Of a stretch of 64,000 nucleotides of DNA, positions 52,448 to 61,495 are shown piece after piece. The notes below the pieces were generated by a model. It had not been told where the DNA came from. It was given only the letters and a program-made list of their open reading frames with translations, and ran no database searches. Each line of letters begins with the position of its first letter. Within the stretch, counting starts at the first letter, position 1. This DNA comes from JBLWXV01 sp048267245 (lineage in GTDB: Bacteria; Bdellovibrionota; Bacteriovoracia; Bacteriovoracales; Bacteriovoracaceae): positions 1,302,001 through 1,366,000 of the forward strand of contig JBLWXV010000002.1 of the NCBI GenBank assembly GCA_048267245.1, read 5' to 3'. The translations under genes and the position numbers were made by a program.

Positions 52448-54388
52448 ATGTTCGCTAGTTTTTCGGAATTCAAGTTCTATCAGTCTTTTCGAATTCCAGT
52501 TGAGGAGGCAGATGATCTGCGCTTTCTCGTCGAAAAGGATGATGAGATGGGCAAGCCCGTCTATATCACTGATGCCAAGCTAGTCGACATATCAGTAACT
52601 GGACTTGGTTTTATTACCCATGAGCGCATCTCTGTGGGCATGCCGCTCACAATTTCGCTGCAATTTAAAAAACATCACCTCGATCTGGTCGGCACGGTTG
52701 TTCGCGCCTTCACTAATCGCCTGGAAGACGACTCCATTATCTATGGGGTTGAACTCGATGCGGAGAAGGGGATTCACAAATTTCTGGAAACTTATATTCA
52801 AAGTTTTTCAACTGACCGTCTTAAAGACTGCCTGATCGACTCTGCTCTAAAAGAGCGCTACGCCAATGCAACAGATGGCTTTGAGATGTTCTCGCTCCTA
52901 CTAACTCTCTTTAAAGACATCACCAACTTTGGCGACAAAGAGGGCTTTGTCGACAGTATGCTCGAAGAAGTCGTTCGTATAATGAATGCTCAGCGTGCGA
53001 GCATCTTTCTCATTCGCCCAGACACCAATGAGCTTGAGGCCGTAGCCGCTCTGGGGGTTGAAAAAGATAAGATGCGCTTTGACTATCGCATGGGGGTGGC
53101 CGGCTCTGTTTTTACAACAGGTGTTGCGCTCAATATTGATACCGCCCAAGATAAATGCCGCTGGAATGAGGAGTTTGATAAGCTCTTTCAATTTGAAACG
53201 AAGTCAATTGTCTGTCATCCCATTCACAACCGCGAAGACAAAATCATTGGCGTTATTGAAGTTATCAATAAGCGCAATGAAGACCGCTTCACTGTAGAAG
53301 ATGAAAAGACCATGAAGGTTCTCGCCCTGGTCTTCTCTTCAGTCTTTCATAGTTACAATCCAATTTCTGAGACTGGTCAGATCCGCCGCTTCTCAACTCC
53401 ATTTGATCGCGAGCACGTGCTCATTGGAAAGACTGCTCACGTGGCAAGTCTTCGCGGCACGATTATGAAAATTAAAGATATCGATAGTCCAATCTTGATT
53501 GCCGGTGAAAAGGGTGTTGGGAAGAAACTCTACTCACGCATTATTCACCACGAAGGAAAGCGCGGTCTGCGCCCTTATGAAATTATTCACTGTGAGCAAA
53601 AGGATCTCGCCCAACTCGAGCGCGATCTTTGGGGTGAAGATCACGAGGGCAAGCTTGTTAAGTGTCAGGGGGGAACTGTCGTTCTTCACGAAGTAGGGCA
53701 ACTCACTCCTGAATTTCAGCGCAAGCTCTACGAAGTCTTTAGAGGTCACGGCATACCGGGAAGTCGCTTTAGTGTTGACGCCAGAATCATTGCCACCACT
53801 AGTGAAGATATAGGTCAGATGGTCGATGATGGAGAGTTCTTGCCTGAACTCTATGAATATCTCAACCGCGCCTATGTTTATATGGAACCCCTTCGCCGTC
53901 GCATGGACGACGTCGACTTGCTTGTAGACTACTTTCTAAAGCTTGAGTGCAAAAAGCAGGGGCTGCTCTTAAAAGAATTCTCTCCCAAGGCCTTGGTTAA
54001 ACTCAAAGAGTATGACTGGCCTACAAATATTAAAGAACTTCGCACTTGTGTGGAGCGCTCGGTGCTCTACAATCCAAAGTCGCACATCATCACTGAAGTG
54101 GGACTTACAGACAATGCTTCGCCCCTGGTTGATGTGGCAGCTAAGCAGCGTCTCTTTGGTGATCTTCCCCACGTCTCAGATCACAAGATTTCTCTGAAAG
54201 ACCGCTTGGCCATTGTCGAGCGCGAGATGATCCTGGCCGAGATTAAGCGCTGTAACGGCAATAAGTCTAAAGCCGCTAAGGAGATGGGAATTTCGAGAGA
54301 GGCCCTTCGCAAAAAGCTCATTATGAGTGAAGAGGTTCTCGGAGTGCTCGAAGACGACGTTCAAGTTCCAGTTAAAAAGGCCGCCTAA
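52448..54388 (+). CDS. PilZ-GAF-AAA-Fis regulator with degenerate sigma-54 activator module
   Basis: Domains in order: PilZ-like (about 15-120, with VDISVTGLGFI), GAF (about 160-295), AAA+ of the sigma-54 enhancer-binding type (about 325-550) and a C-terminal Fis-type helix-turn-helix (NKSKAAKEMGISREALRKKL, about 604-623). The AAA+ part has Walker A GEKGVGKK (consensus GETGTGKE) and a Walker B reading VVLHEVGQL where VFLDEIGEL is usual. The ELFGHEKGAFTGA loop that contacts sigma-54 is missing: only DLWGEDHEGKL remains. It probably cannot remodel sigma-54 polymerase and may instead act as a DNA-binding regulator tuned by c-di-GMP (PilZ) and a small ligand (GAF). GAGGAG precedes the ATG. Confidence 0.88.
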   Translation: MFASFSEFKFYQSFRIPVEEADDLRFLVEKDDEMGKPVYITDAKLVDISVTGLGFITHERISVGMPLTISLQFKKHHLDLVGTVVRAFTNRLEDDSIIYGVELDAEKGIHKFLETYIQSFSTDRLKDCLIDSALKERYANATDGFEMFSLLLTLFKDITNFGDKEGFVDSMLEEVVRIMNAQRASIFLIRPDTNELEAVAALGVEKDKMRFDYRMGVAGSVFTTGVALNIDTAQDKCRWNEEFDKLFQFETKSIVCHPIHNREDKIIGVIEVINKRNEDRFTVEDEKTMKVLALVFSSVFHSYNPISETGQIRRFSTPFDREHVLIGKTAHVASLRGTIMKIKDIDSPILIAGEKGVGKKLYSRIIHHEGKRGLRPYEIIHCEQKDLAQLERDLWGEDHEGKLVKCQGGTVVLHEVGQLTPEFQRKLYEVFRGHGIPGSRFSVDARIIATTSEDIGQMVDDGEFLPELYEYLNRAYVYMEPLRRRMDDVDLLVDYFLKLECKKQGLLLKEFSPKALVKLKEYDWPTNIKELRTCVERSVLYNPKSHIITEVGLTDNASPLVDVAAKQRLFGDLPHVSDHKISLKDRLAIVEREMILAEIKRCNGNKSKAAKEMGISREALRKKLIMSEEVLGVLEDDVQVPVKKAA

Positions 54389-54424
54389 GCCGATATTGGC
54401 GAGCAGTACTTTTTATTTTTTTTA

Positions 54425-54452
54425 CAAGGCCCGACTGCGTCGGGCCTTTTTT
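54425..54452 (+). terminator. Terminator after the PilZ-GAF-AAA regulator gene
   Basis: AAGGCCCGA (54426-54434) pairs with TCGGGCCTT (54440-54448), followed by six Ts. A strong Rho-independent terminator separating this gene from the cdaA operon. Confidence 0.92.
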
Positions 54453-54494
54453 CACTTGCCAACCTCTTGAAATTTAAAGATCAGTAGTGAGATG

Positions 54495-54512
54495 ACGATA
54501 AGTTACTATCGT
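54495..54512 (+). promoter_or_regulatory. Inverted repeat upstream of the cdaA operon
   Basis: ACGATA (54495-54500) and TATCGT (54507-54512) lie 6 bases apart, 22 bases before the cdaA ATG, followed by the direct repeat ATCGTTAA twice (54508-54525 region). Possible operator or leader hairpin for the operon. Confidence 0.35.
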
Positions 54513-54533
54513 TAAATCGTTAAAGGGCAAAGA

Positions 54534-55343
54534 ATGGATATTTTGTCGACTCTCGCAGGGCAGATTGGACCCAAGGATGTCTTTGACATCATCGTGGTGT
54601 CACTCATCATCTACCAAGTATTAATTATTGTGCACGGTACGCGTGCGCTGCAAATGCTCATTGGTGTTGGGGTGATGGTGATTCTCTTTTGGATGGCCGT
54701 CTCCTTTAAGCTCTACTCACTCAATTGGATCTTAGGTCACTTCTTTGATTCCTTCTTCATTATCGCTATTATTATTTTTCAAGATCAAATTCGCTCGGCA
54801 CTTGCAACCATGGGGACTGGAAAAGGACTCTTCTTTTCTCGCTCAGTAGTTGACCTTGACCGCGAAGTAGATGAAGTGGTTGAGGCTTGCGGTCCGATGG
54901 GGCGCGAGAAGATTGGTGCTCTCATGGTCTTTGAGCGCAAGCAAGGACTCGGAAATTATATTGATACTGGTACAAAGCTCGATTCAAAACTTCACTCAGA
55001 TTTGCTCTACGCAATTTTTCAATCGGCTTCTCCACTACACGATGGGGCGGTGATTATTCGTAGAGGAAGACTTGTGGCCGCGGGCTGTTTCTTGCCACTC
55101 TCAAAGAATATTGAAGTTGACCGCCACTTGGGCACTCGCCACCGCGCGGCCCTGGGGGTGAGTGAGCTTACGGACGCAGTGGTTGTGACTGTATCAGAGG
55201 AAACTGGCAGGGTGAATGTTTGCGTCAATGGCGTCTTTCACTATTGCCCAGATCTAGGTGTACTTAGACAAAACCTCAGAAGACTGCTTCTTGAAGATGA
55301 CACTCCCAACCTCGATGGAAGACTTCCCGGGGAGAGTGTATGA
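54534..55343 (+). CDS. cdaA: Diadenylate cyclase CdaA (DacA type)
   Basis: Makes c-di-AMP from two ATP at the inner membrane. Three N-terminal membrane helices (about 15-33, 38-56, 62-80) precede a DAC domain with the DGA motif (170-172) and the RHR motif (202-204). The order cdaA-cdaR-glmM is the conserved arrangement in which CdaR and GlmM regulate the cyclase. Length 269 matches the family. First gene of a six-gene operon with overlapping ends; cdaR starts 4 bases before its stop. AAAGGG precedes the ATG. Confidence 0.97.
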   Translation: MDILSTLAGQIGPKDVFDIIVVSLIIYQVLIIVHGTRALQMLIGVGVMVILFWMAVSFKLYSLNWILGHFFDSFFIIAIIIFQDQIRSALATMGTGKGLFFSRSVVDLDREVDEVVEACGPMGREKIGALMVFERKQGLGNYIDTGTKLDSKLHSDLLYAIFQSASPLHDGAVIIRRGRLVAAGCFLPLSKNIEVDRHLGTRHRAALGVSELTDAVVVTVSEETGRVNVCVNGVFHYCPDLGVLRQNLRRLLLEDDTPNLDGRLPGESV

Positions 55344-56272
55344 AGACTATTAAAAAGCTCTCAGTTTCAGGTGAAAAAGGGAAGCGCCACCTCTATAAAG
55401 TTCTCTCGCTCTTTTTTGCAATCTCACTTTGGTTCTACGTCCTAAATAGCGAGCCCCTAGTGGTGGAAAAGAGCATCGATCTCTCACTTATAAATCCACC
55501 GGACCTTGCAGTTGTCAATCTTCCTCCTACGGAAGTGAAGGTGAAGCTCAGGGGATCGCGCGCCTTCATGAATAATCTCTTTAGAAATGGTGAGAAGATC
55601 ACAGTTGATCTCAAAAACTATCCCGTTAAAAACGATGATGGCTTTAATGTGAATCTCAATCCTAGTGATGTACCAGTTCCCTTTGGCATCACCGTGCTTG
55701 AAATCCACCCTCATCAATTTAAAGTTCAACTCGACCGTGAAATTCGCAAAAAAGTTCCGTTGCGCCCAAGTTTTGTAGGCGATCTTCCAGCGGAATTAAA
55801 GTTGATGGAGTCTTCAATGTCTCCCGCTGAAGTAATGATAAAGGGTCCACTTGATGTGATGAGAAAGGTCACCTCACTTCGAACCACTGATATTGTGCGC
55901 AGTGAACTTCAAGGGGAGGGCGAAGTGCGCGTGGCCATCGCCGATCTCGATCCGCGGGTGGCCTTAGAAGACAGTGGTCCTTACGCTTGGAATTATAAAG
56001 TGCGCCCCAATAAGGCCAATTTTACTCTCAAAAATATTGGCATTCGCTTTCTCACTAGCTCCACCGGGTTTCGCGCCCAGACTAAGGCCGTGAGTCTCGA
56101 TGTGCTCGCCCCTGAGGGTGTCGACTTGAAGAAGTCGGATGTGCAGGTCGTGGCCGAAATCCCCGATGGCTCAAAGGGCAAATTAAATGTGAAGCTACGG
56201 GCCATTCTGCCAGACGGCGTTTACCTGCGACAAATTAATCCAGAAACCATTTCCGTTATAGTAAGACCTTAG
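55340..56272 (+). CDS. cdaR: CdaA regulator CdaR (YbbR-domain protein)
   Basis: A membrane-anchored protein of 310 residues: one N-terminal helix (about 22-38, SLFFAISLWFYVLNSE) followed by YbbR-type beta domains in tandem (for example VVNLPPTEVKVKLRGSRAFMNNL, PLRPSFVGDLPAELKLMESSMSP and ITVLEIHPHQFKVQLDREIRKKV). In Firmicutes CdaR interacts with CdaA and modulates its activity. It overlaps cdaA by 4 bases. Typical CdaR has three to four YbbR repeats; here about three are visible. Confidence 0.9.
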   Translation: MKTIKKLSVSGEKGKRHLYKVLSLFFAISLWFYVLNSEPLVVEKSIDLSLINPPDLAVVNLPPTEVKVKLRGSRAFMNNLFRNGEKITVDLKNYPVKNDDGFNVNLNPSDVPVPFGITVLEIHPHQFKVQLDREIRKKVPLRPSFVGDLPAELKLMESSMSPAEVMIKGPLDVMRKVTSLRTTDIVRSELQGEGEVRVAIADLDPRVALEDSGPYAWNYKVRPNKANFTLKNIGIRFLTSSTGFRAQTKAVSLDVLAPEGVDLKKSDVQVVAEIPDGSKGKLNVKLRAILPDGVYLRQINPETISVIVRP

Positions 56273-56309
56273 ATAAAGTGAATTGATTTTATAAACAGTT
56301 GGGAAAATC

Positions 56310-57677
56310 ATGAGCGAAAGAAAATTATTTGGCACAGACGGGATTCGTGGCAAGGCCAATACCTATCCAATGACTCCTGAAGTGGCGATGCTCCTAGGGC
56401 GCGCCGTTACGCACTACTTTCAAAGAACCAGCAAGAGAAATACAAAGCCACTTATTATTGTGGGAAAAGACACTAGGCTCTCATGTTATATGATCGAGCA
56501 AGCCTTCTCGGCCGGCGTGTGTGCTCAGGGTGGAGAAGTTGTTTTGACCGGCCCACTTCCCACTCCTGGCGTTGCTTTTGTGACGACTTCAATGCGCGCC
56601 GATGCAGGAGTGATGATCTCTGCTTCCCACAATAAGTATAATGACAATGGCATTAAAATTTTTGACGCCTTTGGAAGAAAATTACCCGATAGTGTCGAGG
56701 CCGAAATTGAAGAGCTAGTACTTGCACCGGGACTGATGCCGGTAAAGGTTGATGCTGGTCTTGGCAATGCCAAGCGCTTAAAAGAAGTCTTTGGTCGCTA
56801 TATTGTCCATGCAAAGTCTGCCCTCAATGATGACTTTGATCTAGAGGGCATGCGCATTGTGCTCGACTGCGCCAATGGTGCTGGCTATCAAGTGGCCCCT
56901 ATGATGTTTCAAGAGTTGGGTGCAGAGATCTTTCCCATGGGCGTCTCTCCCAATGGCACTAATATTAACGAGGACTGCGGCTCGCTTCACCCTGGAGCTG
57001 CTGCCAAGGCGGTCTTAAAATATCGCGCTGATGTGGGCATCTGTCTTGACGGAGATGCTGATCGATTAGTTGTTGTGGATGAAAAGGGCCAAGTCGTCGA
57101 CGGCGATAGGCTCATTGGGCTCTTTGCTTGGCACCTCTTGCAGCAAGGAGTGTTAAAAACAGGTGATGTTGTCGTCGGTACTGTGATGACCAATTTCGGA
57201 CTGGAAGTCTACCTCAAGTCCCTCGGCCTAAAACTTCACCGCACACAAGTGGGCGACCGCTATATTGTCGAACATATGCAAGAGACGGGCGCCCTGCTTG
57301 GGGGAGAGCCTTCAGGTCACATTATTTTCCGTCGCCACTCAACTACAGGAGACGGCGCTCTTGGCGCTCTCAAGTTGCTCGAGTGTATTCGCACTTATAA
57401 GAAGACGGTCAGCGAGCTCGCCGGCGCCATCGCTCTCTATCCCCAAGAACTCATCAACGTTCGAGTTACGCAAAAGGTTGATCTGAGTACCATCGCTCCT
57501 ATGAAGGCCGTGATGGATAAGGCCCAAGCCCAACTTGGCGATCGCGGCAGAATTCTTGTTCGCTACAGTGGCACAGAGGCACTCGCCCGCGTGATGGTTG
57601 AAGGCGATAGAGAAGATCTAGTGAAGTCACTGTGCTCAGAGATTGCCGGTGTCCTTAAAAAGGAGCTTGGAGCTTGA
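56310..57677 (+). CDS. glmM: Phosphoglucosamine mutase
   Basis: Interconverts glucosamine-6-phosphate and glucosamine-1-phosphate for peptidoglycan and LPS. The phosphoserine loop is ISASHNKYNDNGIK (Ser106), the metal loop DGDADR (247-252), the sugar loop GGEPSGHIIF and the phosphate loop RYSGTEALARVMVEG near the C-terminus. Length 455 matches GlmM. Known partner of CdaA in Firmicutes, where its binding represses c-di-AMP synthesis. Its stop overlaps the pdxJ TTG start. Confidence 0.97.
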   Translation: MSERKLFGTDGIRGKANTYPMTPEVAMLLGRAVTHYFQRTSKRNTKPLIIVGKDTRLSCYMIEQAFSAGVCAQGGEVVLTGPLPTPGVAFVTTSMRADAGVMISASHNKYNDNGIKIFDAFGRKLPDSVEAEIEELVLAPGLMPVKVDAGLGNAKRLKEVFGRYIVHAKSALNDDFDLEGMRIVLDCANGAGYQVAPMMFQELGAEIFPMGVSPNGTNINEDCGSLHPGAAAKAVLKYRADVGICLDGDADRLVVVDEKGQVVDGDRLIGLFAWHLLQQGVLKTGDVVVGTVMTNFGLEVYLKSLGLKLHRTQVGDRYIVEHMQETGALLGGEPSGHIIFRRHSTTGDGALGALKLLECIRTYKKTVSELAGAIALYPQELINVRVTQKVDLSTIAPMKAVMDKAQAQLGDRGRILVRYSGTEALARVMVEGDREDLVKSLCSEIAGVLKKELGA

Positions 57678-58417
57678 GTCGTTTAGGAGTAAATATCGAT
57701 CACGTGGCGACCCTGCGCCAGGCCCGGGGAACTCCCTACCCAAGTATTGAAGTTGCGGCAAAGACCGTGCTTGAAGCAGGGGCAGAGCAAATTACGATTC
57801 ATCTGCGGGAAGATCGCCGTCATATTCAAGATCACGACGTCCAAATCGTTCGCATGGTCACAAAGGACATGGGCCGACTCTTTAACTTTGAGATGGGCTG
57901 CGCGGATGAGATTATAGATATTGCCCTAAAAAGTGATCCTGACTGGATTTGTCTCGTGCCAGAAAAACGCGAGGAGAGAACCACTGAGGGTGGGCTAGAT
58001 CTATCGAGCGCAGAGAATTTTCAGCGCGTGAAGGCGGCGATGACGCGTCTTCGCCATGGACTTCCAAAGGCCAAGATCTCTCTCTTTATTGAGGCAAATC
58101 CAAAAGTCTTAGAGCGCGCCAAGGAGCTTGGTGCCGATGCTGTGGAAATTCACACCGGCGACTATGCCGAGAGTTTTCTGCGCGGTGAGGATACCTCCCA
58201 CTATCTCAAGCTCTATAGCGATGCAAAAAATTATCTCGATTCTGTGAAGATTGCCTGTCACGCAGGTCATGGATTAACCGACCAAAGCGTTTTACCCCTC
58301 GTCAAAGGGAAGTTCTTCGAGGAATATAATATTGGTCATTGGATTATAGCCGAGTCTGTTTTTCGCGGACTTGGTCAAGTTGTCAAAGATCTAAAAGATT
58401 CCATCGACAGGGGATAA
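57674..58417 (+). CDS. pdxJ: Pyridoxine 5'-phosphate synthase
   Basis: Condenses 1-deoxy-xylulose-5-phosphate with 3-amino-2-oxopropyl phosphate in the DXP-dependent vitamin B6 route. LGVNIDHVATLRQARG at the N-terminus and ITIHLREDRRHI (His/Arg active site) are the PdxJ signatures; the TIM barrel ends with LACHAGHGLT-like ACHAGHGLTDQ and NIGHWIIAESVFRG. Length 247. The start TTG overlaps the glmM stop by 4 bases, with AAGGAGC upstream. Confidence 0.97.
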   Translation: MSRLGVNIDHVATLRQARGTPYPSIEVAAKTVLEAGAEQITIHLREDRRHIQDHDVQIVRMVTKDMGRLFNFEMGCADEIIDIALKSDPDWICLVPEKREERTTEGGLDLSSAENFQRVKAAMTRLRHGLPKAKISLFIEANPKVLERAKELGADAVEIHTGDYAESFLRGEDTSHYLKLYSDAKNYLDSVKIACHAGHGLTDQSVLPLVKGKFFEEYNIGHWIIAESVFRGLGQVVKDLKDSIDRG

Positions 58418-58419
58418 GC

Positions 58420-60015
58420 ATGAGAGTTGTGAGCACTGAGGAAATGAAGGCCATTGAAAATGTGGCCATGACTGAGCTTGGCTTTAGTGAAAGCCTCATT
58501 GTTGAGAATGTGGGGATTCGCGGGGCTGACTTTCTTCAAGAGGTACTCACCGGGGAAATGGAGTGGAGTGAAGTCGTCCTTCTCATTGGGCGCGGAAATA
58601 ATGGCGCTGACACTCTGGCCATTGGTAGGCACCTGGTTAGTCGCGGACATAGAGTTCGCGCTTTTCTACTCTTTCCAGACGAAGATTCAACTAACGAACT
58701 TCAAGTTCAGGCCAAGCTTGCTGATGGCTTTGGCGTTAAGGTAACTGAAGTTAAAAATATTGACCAGCTCACTAGTTACTTCACCCAAACAGCGAGCAAT
58801 TACCTCGTTGTAGATGGCGTGCTAGGCACTGGCTTTAGACTTCCAGTTTCACAATATCTCTTTGAAGTTTTCAATTTGGTCAACGAGTACTCGACAATCA
58901 CTGTGAGTGTGGACATACCTTCAGGTATTGAAGCCGAGCACGGAGAGATGTCTAGTGCCGCTATACGCGCCGACTATACTCTCGCCATCGGCTTGCCAAA
59001 AACAGGTCACTTTATTTCTTCAGGTGCCCAGTATAGCGGTGAAGTTGTCACCTTAGACGCAGGTCTGCCACAGAAACTTCTAAACGGCGGCAATACCTTT
59101 CTTCTCAGTCCAGAAGATCTCACGAGCTACTACCACGGACGCGATCGCTTCGCGCACAAAAATACTTTCGGTCACGCCCTCGTCGTAGGAGGCTCTCACG
59201 GTCTTTGTGGCGCATTGATGATGGCCGCAAGTGCGTCTCTCAAAGTTGGAACAGGACTCGTGACAGCGGCTACCTGGTCGCGCTCCTATGGGGAATTAGT
59301 CTCTCGCATTCCGCCAGAAATTATGACGGGGCTTATTCCGGTTCAAAAAGAAGATGTCGATAGTATTTTAAAAAACTTCGATCGCTACGACACCGTGATC
59401 GTGGGCCCAGGTATGGGGCGCAATAGTGACACTCGCAGAGTAGTGCTTGAGGTGCTCAATCACTACGCAGGCCCTGTGGTCGTTGATGCTGACGCCATTA
59501 AAGTGTTGAGTCTTAAAGATGACCACGAGGTCTTTAGAAGAAGAAAAGCTCCCACAATTCTCACTCCACACATGGGAGAGTTTGCGGGCTTTAGTGGCCT
59601 CAGTGTGGCCGAAGTCACTTCAAGACCGATTCACTACCTGCGTGAACTCGTTGATCAAACAAATTCCTCAATCGTCATGAAAGGCCCAACAACCTTTCTG
59701 GGCTTTCCCAATGGCGAAGTCTATATCAACTACTTCCCAAACGATGGTATGGCCAGCGGGGGAAGTGGAGATGTACTAGCAGGTATTATCGGTGGACTAC
59801 TGGCACAGCTTCCAGATGAGCGCCGAACTAGTCAGATGTTTGAAGATAAAAAGCGCTACTACGACGCCATTTGCGCTGCTGTAGCCGCTCACACCCTGGC
59901 CGGTAAAATTGCTCGCGACTCGCTTGGAGCGCGCGCTATGACCGCTATGAGTATCGTCGATCATCTCTCTCATGCTTTTAAAGAATTAGACGAAGAGAGA
60001 AGCTCAAATCTATAA
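58420..60015 (+). CDS. nnr: Bifunctional NAD(P)HX epimerase / dehydratase
   Basis: Repairs damaged NAD(P)H hydrates. N-terminal YjeF_N epimerase domain (about 1-215) with GRGNNGADTLAIGRHL, where most have NNGGDG. The C-terminal ADP-dependent dehydratase domain (about 225-525) is of the ribokinase fold: HALVVGGSHGLCGALMMAA, TILTPHMGEF and the catalytic loop ASGGSGDVLAGIIGGLLAQ. The length of 531 matches the fused Nnr. ATG 58420 follows the pdxJ stop by two bases with AGGGGAT as the ribosome site; the frame is open further upstream but inside pdxJ. Confidence 0.93.
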   Translation: MRVVSTEEMKAIENVAMTELGFSESLIVENVGIRGADFLQEVLTGEMEWSEVVLLIGRGNNGADTLAIGRHLVSRGHRVRAFLLFPDEDSTNELQVQAKLADGFGVKVTEVKNIDQLTSYFTQTASNYLVVDGVLGTGFRLPVSQYLFEVFNLVNEYSTITVSVDIPSGIEAEHGEMSSAAIRADYTLAIGLPKTGHFISSGAQYSGEVVTLDAGLPQKLLNGGNTFLLSPEDLTSYYHGRDRFAHKNTFGHALVVGGSHGLCGALMMAASASLKVGTGLVTAATWSRSYGELVSRIPPEIMTGLIPVQKEDVDSILKNFDRYDTVIVGPGMGRNSDTRRVVLEVLNHYAGPVVVDADAIKVLSLKDDHEVFRRRKAPTILTPHMGEFAGFSGLSVAEVTSRPIHYLRELVDQTNSSIVMKGPTTFLGFPNGEVYINYFPNDGMASGGSGDVLAGIIGGLLAQLPDERRTSQMFEDKKRYYDAICAAVAAHTLAGKIARDSLGARAMTAMSIVDHLSHAFKELDEERSSNL

Positions 60016-60038
60016 AACAGAGTTGAGGAAGTCCGTTC

Positions 60039-60494
60039 ATGAGTACTGAAGTTCGCAGTTGGAAAAAAGTCTATCTTGGTGATCTAGAGAGCCTCATTAG
60101 TGAATTTAGAGACTCGCTTGAAAAGCCGAGTGTAGTGATTCTCACTGGTGAGGTCGGTGCCGGAAAGACGAGCTTCGTACAGACCTTCCTAGGGGCCGCC
60201 AAGGCGCTAAGCCCATCCTATGGAATCATTCATGAGTTGGGCAAGGCCGCCCACGCCGACTTCTACCGTTTGAAGTCTCCCGAGGAAGTCATTCATTTGG
60301 AGCTGCCACTCTACCTCGAGGGCAAGGACTTTTTCTTTGTGGAGTGGGGTGCTGACTTTCTCTCTACATTGAGAAGAGAGGTGGGCGATGACTTTCACTT
60401 CTTTGAAATTATCATTGAGATGAACCCAAGTTCTGCCAACGATCAAAGCGGTCCTAGTCGCAACTATCTTCTGCTCAAACACAATTTTCTCTAG
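60039..60494 (+). CDS. tsaE: tRNA threonylcarbamoyladenosine synthesis ATPase TsaE
   Basis: The P-loop protein that drives the TsaBDE cycle making t6A37 in tRNA. Walker A is GEVGAGKTSF (about 34-43), followed by SPSYGIIHEL (for SPTF), DFYRL and VEWGADF, all TsaE hallmarks. Length 151 matches. The ribosome site GAGGAAG precedes the ATG. Last gene of the cdaA operon; tsaB and tsaD are not in the window. Confidence 0.92.
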   Translation: MSTEVRSWKKVYLGDLESLISEFRDSLEKPSVVILTGEVGAGKTSFVQTFLGAAKALSPSYGIIHELGKAAHADFYRLKSPEEVIHLELPLYLEGKDFFFVEWGADFLSTLRREVGDDFHFFEIIIEMNPSSANDQSGPSRNYLLLKHNFL

Positions 60495-60928
60495 TGATTA
60501 TCGAACGATTTTACTGGGCAAAAGTGGTCCTACGGGAAAATATTACCGACTGAAATGTTCTAGTCAGATGACTGGAAAATAAAATTTTCTTACAAATAAA
60601 ATAACTAAAAATACCTGATTAGAGTACCTAACGCTCGGTTATTGCGATAAAACCTGACCTTTTATCTTCGCAGGTTATACTTCGCTCTTTCACCCCACAA
60701 AAAACTGACAAAAATCGGGCCTGTGGCCATGTTGACGGGGATAGAGAATCCTTGTCATACTTATATTGTACTTGAAGAGACTGGAATTGTTCTTCAAGGC
60801 ATTTGATGAAAAACGCAATGGAATAGAAGGGTGGATGCCTTCTAGAAATTGATAAGAGTCGGCGGTAGCACACACTTTTACTAACAAAAATAGCTTACGG
60901 GCTTAATTGGATTTATGGAGGAAGACCA
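60495..60928 (+). other. 434-base intergenic region upstream of the Rrf2 regulator
   Basis: The first 150 bases are AT-rich. TACCTGATTA and TACCTAAC are repeated at 60611-60632, and AACCTG (60652-60657) pairs with CAGGTT (60671-60676), all resembling IscR/Rrf2 half-sites (ATACCTGACTA in IscR type 1 sites). A possible promoter is TTGACG (60732-60737), 17 bases, TCATAC (60755-60760). The ribosome site GGAGGA is at 60917-60922. No open reading frame here looks real, and I see no RNA gene. Confidence 0.5.
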
Positions 60929-61495
60929 ATGAGACTGACATCAAAAGGACGTTACGCAGTTAGGGCAATGCTTGATCTTACTACTCACTCGAATGGGAAC
61001 CCTGTTCGTTTGCAAGAGATCTCAACCCGTCAAAACATCAGTTTGCACTATCTTGAGCAGCTTTTTAGAAAGCTCAGAAATGGTCAAGCTGTAAAATCAG
61101 TTCGTGGACCAGGGGGCGGTTATGTTCTCGCTCGTCCAATGGACCAAATCACAGTCAAAGATATCCTTGATTGCGTTGGTGAGAACATCAACCCAGCTAA
61201 AGATATTATTGGGACTGAAGCAGAAGCAGCAAACACGGTAGAGTTCGAACTATCTAAGAACTACTTCCAGAACCTCGGAACAATCATGCGCGAGTATCTT
61301 GCGACAACTTCACTCGGTGATCTTGTTCGTAAAGCTCGTGAAACAGCAACTTCAGTTCAAGGCAACCCAAGCATTAATGCTTCTTCTTCGGAAGGCATGA
61401 ACCAAAATGCTAACACGGGTTCGAACCTTGAAGGACAGTCTCTCGGGAATATGACTTCCTCGATCAGAGGACCTATTGGCGAAATCAACCAATAA
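60929..61495 (+). CDS. Rrf2/IscR-type transcription regulator lacking cluster cysteines
   Basis: The N-terminal winged helix (MRLTSKGRYAVRAMLDL, GNPVRLQEISTRQNIS, KLRNGQAVKSVRGPGGGYVLAR) is that of IscR. The residues that bind the iron-sulfur cluster in IscR (Cys92, Cys98, Cys104) have no counterpart: the only cysteine is Cys82 (DILDCVGEN). It therefore probably does not hold a 2Fe-2S cluster in the usual way. The C-terminal 45 residues are an Asn/Ser-rich, disordered tail. It is coupled to a cysteine desulfurase gene by a 20-base overlap. Likely autoregulated through sites in the 434-base leader. Confidence 0.88.
   Translation: MRLTSKGRYAVRAMLDLTTHSNGNPVRLQEISTRQNISLHYLEQLFRKLRNGQAVKSVRGPGGGYVLARPMDQITVKDILDCVGENINPAKDIIGTEAEAANTVEFELSKNYFQNLGTIMREYLATTSLGDLVRKARETATSVQGNPSINASSSEGMNQNANTGSNLEGQSLGNMTSSIRGPIGEINQ

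Noticed and set aside
60628..60873. Minus-strand frame of 81 codons in the region before the Rrf2 gene
   Set aside because: No ribosome site, Arg/Ser/Phe-rich composition unlike neighbours, overlaps likely promoter sequences.
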